A stretch of 18,248 nt of DNA from Candidatus Njordarchaeota archaeon. GTDB lineage: Archaea > Asgardarchaeota > Njordarchaeia > Njordarchaeales > JAHKLH01. Location of the stretch: the NCBI GenBank assembly GCA_029856635.1, contig JAHKLH010000009.1:1-18248 (forward strand). The letters are read 5' to 3'. Position 1 is the stretch's first letter. Each line of letters starts with the position of its first letter. The notes under the pieces are model-generated. The model worked only from the letters and a program-made list of their open reading frames with translations, ran no database searches and was not told where the DNA came from. Of the stretch, positions 12,796 through 18,248 are shown piece after piece. A program made the position numbers and the translations under genes.

Positions 12796-14059
12796 CTACA
12801 ATCACCTCTTTAGCACCTCTCACCAACTTTCTTTTTACAGTGACTTCTTCCATTCTTGCAGGCCTAATATATTTTCTAAATATACGTATTTTTTCTTCAC
12901 CATCAATAATTACCTTTATTATAGCATTTGCTATTTCTTTCACTGGTCTGAAGTAAAATGTAATTTCTTCTTCATCTGGACCTTGCCACTCAATTCTTTG
13001 GGGGGTTATGCAGTGAATTCCATCACCGGGAACAACATAGGTTACGTTTCCTGATTTTTCTCTTGATTTGTAGATCAGATGGCTCACACCTTGTGCTGCC
13101 TGAAATGCTGTTTTAACAGCATCATCAACGAAATCAAAAATCTGAACGAGGTTACCAGCAGCGAAGATTCCAGGTATCGTTGTTTCATAAAATTCATTAA
13201 CCTCGGGTCCTTTTGTTCTTGGATCTAATTTCGCTCCGAGTTCCTCAAGTTTTTCTTTTTCAGGGATTAGCCCAACGCAAAATACAACAGAATCGCATGG
13301 AATAAATTCTTCTGTTCCAGGAATAGGCTTACCATTCTCATCAACACGTTGCAATATGACTCCCTCAACGCGCTTCTTTCCAACAATTTCTTTTACAGTC
13401 ATTAATGTTCTATACGGAATATTAAAATCGAGAACACATTGTTGAATATTTCTTGGCAGACCAGTAAGATTTTTCTTTATTTCCACGATTAATACGGATT
13501 CTGCACCTTCTAAGATTAAATGTCTGGCTACAATTAATCCAACATCTCCTCCACCAACAATAACAATACGCTTTCCTGGTAGTAAGCCGTAGAGATTAAT
13601 CATTCTTTGCACAGTACCCGCCGTGTAAACTCCTGCGGGTCTAGTTCCAGTTATCCCAATTTCGAACCATGTTCTTTCACGAGCACCTGTTGCAAATATA
13701 ATTGTTGATGATAAGATCTTAATTACGCCAGTTGGGGTGACCACATTCAATTTCCACAACTTTGATTCTCTTTCAACACTATGCAAATATGCATTTGTGA
13801 ATGTTTCCACATCAAATTCTCTAACGCGTTCTATTAGCAGTTCAGCGAACTCTGGTCCCGATAGGGATTTATTAAAGAGTTTAACTCCGAATCCATCGTG
13901 TATGCATTGCATGAGTATTCCGCCAAGCTCTTCCTCCTTTTCAATCAACGCAACTTTCAAACCGAGTTCTGAAGCTCTCCATGCTGCCCCTAGTCCAGCG
14001 GGACCAGCTCCGATAATCGTCGCATCTTTTTTAATTTCCCTCGTCAGAACAACCACCAT
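12779..14059 (-). CDS. FAD/NAD(P)-binding oxidoreductase of the GlpA-associated type
   Basis: A 426-residue pyridine-nucleotide-disulfide-type flavoprotein. GAGPAG at 17-22 binds FAD. GGILMQCIHDGFG at 46-58 carries Cys52, conserved in the group found beside glycerol-3-phosphate dehydrogenase. ATGARER at 123-129 and GGGDVG at 169-174 (NAD(P) site) follow, and GIFAAGN closes the FAD domain. A C-terminal domain of about 90 residues (FYFRPVKEI...IRPARMEEV) follows. In Thermotoga- and Thermococcus-type glp loci, as I recall, this protein stands between the dehydrogenase and the DUF1667 gene; it is thought to move electrons from the substrate flavoprotein to NAD(P) or another carrier. Here the DUF1667 gene is next (17-base overlap) but no GlpA is present. 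A TATA element 25 bases before the ATG suggests a leaderless message. Confidence 0.9.
   Translation of the reverse strand: MVVVLTREIKKDATIIGAGPAGLGAAWRASELGLKVALIEKEEELGGILMQCIHDGFGVKLFNKSLSGPEFAELLIERVREFDVETFTNAYLHSVERESKLWKLNVVTPTGVIKILSSTIIFATGARERTWFEIGITGTRPAGVYTAGTVQRMINLYGLLPGKRIVIVGGGDVGLIVARHLILEGAESVLIVEIKKNLTGLPRNIQQCVLDFNIPYRTLMTVKEIVGKKRVEGVILQRVDENGKPIPGTEEFIPCDSVVFCVGLIPEKEKLEELGAKLDPRTKGPEVNEFYETTIPGIFAAGNLVQIFDFVDDAVKTAFQAAQGVSHLIYKSREKSGNVTYVVPGDGIHCITPQRIEWQGPDEEEITFYFRPVKEIANAIIKVIIDGEEKIRIFRKYIRPARMEEVTVKRKLVRGAKEVIVVARSK
12801..12808 (-). promoter_or_regulatory. Ribosome binding site fixing a TTG start
   Basis: On the minus strand GAGGTGAT lies 5 bases before TTG 12795, inside the 3' end of the oxidoreductase gene. 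It is the full consensus site and decides the rare start codon of the DUF1667 gene. Confidence 0.7.
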
Positions 14060-14079
14060 AATCCTATTGTGAAAAATAA

Positions 14080-14088
14080 TTTTTTAAT
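14080..14088 (-). promoter_or_regulatory. TATA element for the FAD oxidoreductase / DUF1667 operon
   Basis: The minus strand reads ATTAAAAAA centred 25 bases before ATG 14059, as expected for a leaderless archaeal message. Confidence 0.4.
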
Positions 14089-14164
14089 GTGATAGGGTAG
14101 AAGAAATTCACCTTGATTTAAATTCCCAAAATCAGCGCATTGAAATTTTTATTTGATATAAGAA

Positions 14165-14470
14165 TTATGCTGGAGTTCCATGATGTACGATAGTTATAAA
14201 CGCAATAGCTATAAGAAAGCAGATTCCTAAAATCAAAAGAAGATATCTCAGAAAATACAAGACCAGGATTAAAACGGGCAATGTAAAACAAAGAGGATAT
14301 CCAATGGCGATTAGAATGCTGGGAATTACAAATGATATGATATAATCTACTGACTTTATCTCGCCTAATTGGTTTCTTATGTCGTTCAAGGAGTACGAGT
14401 GTTTTATCAAAAGTTTGTTTTTTAAATATAAATGGTGAAGCTTAGATGTTATGAAATGAGAATAAGCCAT
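14165..14470 (-). CDS. Possible small membrane protein
   Basis: A 101-residue open frame with a basic N-terminal half (KLHHLYLKNKLLIKHSY) and two or three strongly hydrophobic segments from about residue 43 to the end (SFVIPSILIAIGY, LPVLILVLYFLRYLLLILGICFL, IAFITIV). I do not recognise it. It lies in the divergent gap of the redox cluster on the same strand as the oxidoreductase, 105 bases upstream of it. It has no clear ribosome site or TATA element, so it may be a real membrane anchor/subunit or a chance frame in AT-rich DNA. Confidence 0.4.
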   Translation of the reverse strand: MAYSHFITSKLHHLYLKNKLLIKHSYSLNDIRNQLGEIKSVDYIISFVIPSILIAIGYPLCFTLPVLILVLYFLRYLLLILGICFLIAIAFITIVHHGTPA

Positions 14471-14542
14471 TTGTTCAATGTCTCTTTAGGATGAATTCAT
14501 AAGTGTTTCCTACAGCCAAGAAAATTGGAAATACTTTAAAAG

Positions 14543-14574
14543 TTAATGTTTTAATTAAAAAATTAATGTTTTAA
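14543..14574. repeat. Tandem 12-base direct repeats spaced 20 bases before the FAD oxidase
   Basis: TTAATGTTTTAA occurs at 14543-14554 and again at 14563-14574. The second copy runs into the TATA element at 14569-14578. Same-face spacing overlapping the core promoter would suit a repressor site or a duplicated TATA element. Confidence 0.4.
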
Positions 14575-14578
14575 AAAT
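14569..14578 (+). promoter_or_regulatory. TATA element for the FAD oxidase / Fe-S operon
   Basis: TTTTAAAAAT is centred about 24-25 bases before ATG 14598, fitting a leaderless message from that codon. Confidence 0.4.
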
Positions 14579-14597
14579 CATATTCACTTTTGGCTAG

Positions 14598-16091
14598 ATG
14601 ATTAGACTAGTTCAAATCATGTACTTCCTAAAAAATTACTATTTTATCATGTTGGTGATGATTATTCAGATAAAAGAAATTTTCGCTGAACGTAAAAAAT
14701 ACGAACAATTATACGATGATTTAGTCAAATTGCTTGGAATAAGAAAGGTTTCTAATAAACTAATAGATAGAATCATGTATAGTCGTGATTATTGGCCAAT
14801 AGCCTTGCATTGGTTTATGAGAGGAGTCGTCCCAGCAATTCCAGACATCGTTGTTTGGCCAGAGAGCACAGAAGATGTTGTTAAAGTTGTGAAATATGCT
14901 TATGAGAAAGAGATTCCAATTGTAGCGTATGGAGGAGGAAGCGGTGTACTTGGGGGTGCTATGCCAGAAAAAGGAGGAATTGTAATAGATTTGAAGAGAA
15001 TGCGAAGAATTAAAATATATCCTAGAGACCTCTTGGTTGAGGTTGAAAGTGGGACTTATGGAATGATATTAGAAAACTATCTAAATAAACACGGCTTTAC
15101 TCTTGGACATATACCGCAATCTCTTTACACGTCAACAGTTGGCGGGTGGGTAAGTACAAAGGCAATAGGACAGTTTTCAACAAAATATGGTGGAATAGAA
15201 GACATGGTTGCTGGAATAGAAGTAGTTGTTCCACCAGGCGAAGTAGTTGTTCTCAAACCACACCCAAGAACATCTACTGGACCAGATTTAAGGCATTTGT
15301 TCATTGGTTCTGAGGGAATATTTGGAATAATAACAAGAGTATTCTTGAGAATTTGGCGATATCCAGAGAAGCGAGTTTTTCTTTCATACGCGACAGATAC
15401 AATAGAGGAAGCTCTGGAAAGAGTAAGAACTATTGTTCAATCTGGCGTAAAACCAGCAGTGGTGAGGATTTTTGATAAAATTGAAACAAAGAAATGGTTC
15501 TACTGGATCAAGCAAGCAAAGAATAAAGTTGCAACAATATTTGTAATCGAAGGAAATTCAAAGATTGTTGATGCAGAAGCAGAGATAGTCAAAGAGGCTT
15601 TCAAGGGCACAATATTCTTGGGAGAAAAACCAGTAAAACATTGGTTAAAATACCGTTTTGTTGTTAAAGAAGTATCAGAATTCGCTCCATTAGGTTTTGT
15701 GTTTGATACAATCGAAGTAGCAATAAATTGGTCAAATGCAACAAAGTTATATTATGAAGTGATAAAAGCAATGAGAAATGTTGAGGGTACACTTCTTGCA
15801 TCAGCTCATGCATCTCATTTCTATCCACAAGGTGTGTGTTTCTATTTCACATTTGGTGGGATTCCGCCAAAAGGAATGACTAAATTCGGATACTATGCAA
15901 AAGTTTGGGAGGCGGCAATGAAAACTACGCTAAAATTGGGCGGTACAATAAGTCATCATCACGGTATTGGTAGAATGCGAGCACCATGGTTACCATTGGA
16001 ATTAGGAAAAATGGGTTATGAGATACTTCGAAAAGTAAAGCATGCTATTGATGAGAAGAGAATAATGAATCCTGGAAATTTGGGTGTGTGA
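14598..16091 (+). CDS. FAD-linked oxidase, alkyl-DHAP synthase/GlcD-like
   Basis: A flavoprotein of the vanillyl-alcohol oxidase (COG0277) fold, up to 497 residues. The FAD pyrophosphate-binding loop is at about 109-120 (AYGGGSGVLGG), followed by STVGGWVSTKAIGQFSTKYG and IEDMVAGIEVV. The C-terminal SHHHGIGRMRAPWL (from residue 452) is very like the triple-histidine segment of alkyl-dihydroxyacetone-phosphate synthase, more so than of lactate/glycolate oxidases. With the overlapping Fe-S gene it resembles GlcD-GlcF or D-lactate dehydrogenase pairs, so the likely role is oxidation of a 2-hydroxy acid or glycerol phosphate feeding electrons to the Fe-S subunit. The ATG at 14598 fits the promoter, but the first 20 residues are hydrophobic and may not belong to the enzyme; 14619, 14649 and 14658 are alternative starts. 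Substrate unknown. Confidence 0.88.
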   Translation: MIRLVQIMYFLKNYYFIMLVMIIQIKEIFAERKKYEQLYDDLVKLLGIRKVSNKLIDRIMYSRDYWPIALHWFMRGVVPAIPDIVVWPESTEDVVKVVKYAYEKEIPIVAYGGGSGVLGGAMPEKGGIVIDLKRMRRIKIYPRDLLVEVESGTYGMILENYLNKHGFTLGHIPQSLYTSTVGGWVSTKAIGQFSTKYGGIEDMVAGIEVVVPPGEVVVLKPHPRTSTGPDLRHLFIGSEGIFGIITRVFLRIWRYPEKRVFLSYATDTIEEALERVRTIVQSGVKPAVVRIFDKIETKKWFYWIKQAKNKVATIFVIEGNSKIVDAEAEIVKEAFKGTIFLGEKPVKHWLKYRFVVKEVSEFAPLGFVFDTIEVAINWSNATKLYYEVIKAMRNVEGTLLASAHASHFYPQGVCFYFTFGGIPPKGMTKFGYYAKVWEAAMKTTLKLGGTISHHHGIGRMRAPWLPLELGKMGYEILRKVKHAIDEKRIMNPGNLGV

Positions 16092-16092
16092 T

Positions 16093-17244
16093 ATGGGAAA
16101 AATGAGTTGGATTCTTGAAGCGATAAAGAAAGCAAAATTCAAGATGAAAATTGAAGCAATTATAAGAATAATTGCTGGAAAAATAGCAAAGCCAAGCGAT
16201 ATCATAAAGTGTGCACTTTGTCCAAATATGTGTGTTTTCGCATGTCCAGTAGGAGTTGTTGATGGAAAAGAAACTACATCGCCTGCTGGAAAAGCAAAAG
16301 TTGCCTTTCTATTAGAGAAGTACATTGAGGCAACGCCAGAGACTATAGAACCAATTTATATCTGTTGCGCATGTAATGCATGCCAGGTATGGTGTCCCTT
16401 TGAGTTTTCAGTAGCTGAAATTCTGCTACCAATTAAGCAGAGACTTTATGAAGAGGGAATATATTTGAAAAAAGTTAAGGAGATCGTAGACAATTTAGAA
16501 AAGTATCATTTTGTTTTCGGAGAACCACCAAAGAGACAAGATAAGGAAGGAGAGGTTCTTCTTTTTAGAGGATGCGTGGTATCACAGTATTATTCTCAAC
16601 TTGAAGAAACTGCAATGAACTTATTAGAAACTATAGGGTTAAAAATAAAAGTTATTTCTGATGAAAAATGCTGTGGATATCCAGCATACATATTTGGAGC
16701 AAATTCATCTTTCAAGAGAATAGCAAAAGAAACAGCAAGGCAATTGAATGAACTTGATGTAAAGTATATAGTGATGCTCTGCCCAACATGTGCTTATACG
16801 TTAAGAAATATTTATGCGAAATATGGAATCAAAATTAAACATAATATTTATCATATCTCTGAAGTAATTAAAATGCATCTCAACAAGATCAACTTTAATG
16901 AAACGAATATGGAGATAGTTATTCACGATCCTTGCGCGTTAGCAAGACATCTAGGAAATAGTGATATCCTATACGAACTACTCTCTAAAATTCCTGGACT
17001 AAAGATAAAGAAACCAATGCGAAGCGGAAAAGAAACTTTCTGCTGTGGTTTTGGTGGTGGTTTAGCGCTAATTAATTATGGATTGGCAATAAAAATTGCA
17101 AAAGAGAGACTAAAAGAATTGTTAGAAGAAGCAAAGACTATTATCACAGCATGCCCAGCATGCAAAAGGGCATTAGAATCTGCTGGTGGAACAGTTTATG
17201 ATATAACAGAATTTTTTCATATGCTTATCAAACGAACGGACTAA
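16093..17244 (+). CDS. Iron-sulfur oxidoreductase subunit with two CCG domains (GlpC/GlcF/HdrD-like)
   Basis: A 383-residue electron-transfer subunit. Two N-terminal 4Fe-4S motifs are visible: C40, C43, C47, C51 (one residue longer than standard between the second and third Cys) and C91, C94, C97, C101 followed by Pro. Two cysteine-rich CCG domains follow: FRGC..EKCCGYP..CPTC, and HDPC..FCCGFGGG..CPAC. This is the architecture of GlpC, GlcF and the HdrD-type heterodisulfide reductase subunit. It passes electrons from the upstream flavoprotein to a quinone, a disulfide or another carrier. It lies right after the FAD oxidase (stop 16091). GTG 16084 is an alternative start overlapping that stop; ATG 16093 is preferred because GGTGTGTGAT lies before it. 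No membrane helix is seen, so it is probably cytoplasmic or peripheral. Confidence 0.9.
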   Translation: MGKMSWILEAIKKAKFKMKIEAIIRIIAGKIAKPSDIIKCALCPNMCVFACPVGVVDGKETTSPAGKAKVAFLLEKYIEATPETIEPIYICCACNACQVWCPFEFSVAEILLPIKQRLYEEGIYLKKVKEIVDNLEKYHFVFGEPPKRQDKEGEVLLFRGCVVSQYYSQLEETAMNLLETIGLKIKVISDEKCCGYPAYIFGANSSFKRIAKETARQLNELDVKYIVMLCPTCAYTLRNIYAKYGIKIKHNIYHISEVIKMHLNKINFNETNMEIVIHDPCALARHLGNSDILYELLSKIPGLKIKKPMRSGKETFCCGFGGGLALINYGLAIKIAKERLKELLEEAKTIITACPACKRALESAGGTVYDITEFFHMLIKRTD

Positions 17245-17288
17245 GAACAATTTATTATTATTTTCATAAGTAATGTTTGGGTTAAATA

Positions 17289-17696
17289 ATGAATTCATCT
17301 GAAAGAGAAAGAATATTGGATGAAATCAAAAGAAGCTTAATTAAAATCGATAATATAATTTTCGCTTATGTTTATGGTTCCTTCGCTAGGGGAGAAACGC
17401 ATCCATTTAGTGATATAGACATCGCAGTTTACTTGAAAAATCCTAGTGCTAAAGAATATTTGAATATAATATCACACTTACCCTTATTAGACAGAGAAAT
17501 AGATGTTAGAATTCTTAATAATGCGCCCCCAATTTTCAGATATAATGTTATAAAAGATGGCATCTTGCTTTTCTGTCGTGATTGGAAAATTCACGAAAAA
17601 TTTGTTTTTGAAACGCTTGTTGAGGCACTGGATATTATGGAAGCAATTAAGAAAATTGTTTGGGAGAAAATAAAAGGTCTTATGAATGCTCGTTGA
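17289..17696 (+). CDS. mntA: MntA-type antitoxin: minimal nucleotidyltransferase
   Basis: A 135-residue minimal nucleotidyltransferase. The diagnostic GSX10DXD motif is complete: G30-S31, then D42 and D44 (GSFARGETHPFSDIDIAV), with a third acidic residue at D72 (REIDVRIL). Known MntA proteins neutralise the HepT toxin by adding AMP units to a tyrosine in the toxin's active-site motif. It overlaps the HEPN gene by 11 bases, the usual order for this module. A weak AT-rich stretch (ATTTATTATTATTTT) upstream could hold a promoter; the 44-base gap from the Fe-S gene would also allow read-through. Confidence 0.88.
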   Translation: MNSSERERILDEIKRSLIKIDNIIFAYVYGSFARGETHPFSDIDIAVYLKNPSAKEYLNIISHLPLLDREIDVRILNNAPPIFRYNVIKDGILLFCRDWKIHEKFVFETLVEALDIMEAIKKIVWEKIKGLMNAR

Positions 17697-18105
17697 TGTT
17701 ATAATGGATGCTTTAAAATACCTAAAAAGGTATCGCGATATAAAACCAAAAGAACTAATCAATAATCGAGAACTATTAGGTAGCATCCTTTGGCATCTTT
17801 ATGTTGTTGTACAAGGTTCAATAGACCTAGCCTTAAGAATAATTGCTAAATTAAAATTGAGAACGCCAAAAAGTTATGCAGAGGCTTTTAAAGTTCTTGA
17901 AGAATCAGGAATAATATCTACGGAATTGTCCAAAAAACTTACTGATATGACACGATTTAGACATATTTTGGCACATGTGTATTTCAGTATCAATGTGAAT
18001 GTAATATGTGAAATTCTTAAGAAAAATTTATATGACATAGAGGAGTACATTGCAAGCATAAGTAAGGAGCTTCGTAAAAGAGGAATAGATATTACAGAGA
18101 TATAA
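17686..18105 (+). CDS. hepT: HepT-type HEPN ribonuclease toxin (DUF86)
   Basis: A 139-residue all-helical HEPN protein of the HepT/DUF86 family. The active-site motif RX4HXY is intact: R92, H97 and Y99 (RHILAHVY). Characterised HepT proteins cut RNA (for example tRNA ends) and are silenced when the partner AMPylates the motif tyrosine. The start ATG lies inside the end of mntA (11-base overlap), so the two are translated together. AAAGG at 17674-17678 is a weak ribosome site. The 143 bases after the stop to the window end hold only AT-rich sequence with T-rich stretches (around 18147-18169) that could end the transcript. Confidence 0.88.
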   Translation: MLVDVIMDALKYLKRYRDIKPKELINNRELLGSILWHLYVVVQGSIDLALRIIAKLKLRTPKSYAEAFKVLEESGIISTELSKKLTDMTRFRHILAHVYFSINVNVICEILKKNLYDIEEYIASISKELRKRGIDITEI

Positions 18106-18248
18106 CATAGCTAAGCATGCATAATCATTGTTTAATTCTAATTCGTTTCTCTTGGATTTTATTTATTAAAATTATTATGCTTTATTGTCCAATTAGTGTA
18201 TATCTTCAAATAATCTTAAAAATGAGATTAATCAAATTAATGTTGATA

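Noticed and set aside
18119..18180. GCATAAT and ATTATGC arms near the window end
   Set aside because: The 7-base arms are AT-rich and separated by 48 bases, so chance pairing is likely.
1..18248. tRNA, rRNA, CRISPR arrays, insertion sequences
   Set aside because: I saw no cloverleaf with a GTTCRA-type arm, no regularly spaced repeat-spacer array, and no transposase-like protein in the window.

Overview
The window looks archaeal and is AT-rich (by eye roughly one third G+C). It carries genes for an A-type (archaeal) ATP synthase. Ribosome binding sites of the form GAGGTGAT lie 5-7 bases before several starts, while other genes have an archaeal TATA element about 25 bases before the start codon, as leaderless transcripts do. 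Protein style suggests a thermophilic archaeon of the Thermoproteota/TACK kind. That placement is inference; no rRNA or other taxonomic marker is present.

Region 1 (1-2786, + strand) is a tight ATP synthase operon: subunit F, a small coiled-coil protein that is probably the peripheral-stalk partner of E, subunit E, and non-catalytic subunit B. The catalytic subunit A is not adjacent. It lies about 6.7 kb downstream (9506-11419) on the same strand with its own promoter. Subunits C, D, I and K are not in the window.

Region 2 (2787-9357) separates B from A. It holds a multi-pass membrane protein of unknown function, two paralogous ClC chloride channel/transporter genes each with a C-terminal pair of CBS domains, and on the minus strand a sugar-1-phosphate nucleotidylyltransferase with a beta-helix tail. 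That last gene and atpA diverge from a 148-base intergenic region with a perfect 8-bp inverted repeat centred between two TATA-like elements. A ClC chloride conductance beside a proton-pumping/ATP-making rotary enzyme suggests charge balancing or acid resistance, as ClC and V-ATPase do in eukaryotic vesicles. This is inference.

Region 3 (11549-12336) is a two-gene module: a 73-residue helical protein and a DUF6036/AbiEii-like nucleotidyltransferase, arranged like a toxin-antitoxin pair.

Region 4 (12421-17244) is a divergent redox cluster. On the minus strand are an FAD/NAD(P) oxidoreductase of the type found beside glycerol-3-phosphate dehydrogenase and a DUF1667 four-cysteine protein; upstream of them is a possible small membrane protein. 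On the plus strand are an FAD-linked oxidase close to alkyl-dihydroxyacetone-phosphate synthase and a GlpC/GlcF-type iron-sulfur protein with two ferredoxin-like motifs and two CCG motifs. Together they could form a multi-subunit dehydrogenase for a hydroxy acid or glycerol phosphate. No GlpA-type dehydrogenase is present in the window.

Region 5 (17289-18105) is a textbook MntA-HepT (MNT-HEPN) toxin-antitoxin pair with both diagnostic motifs intact. No tRNA, rRNA, CRISPR array or insertion sequence was seen.
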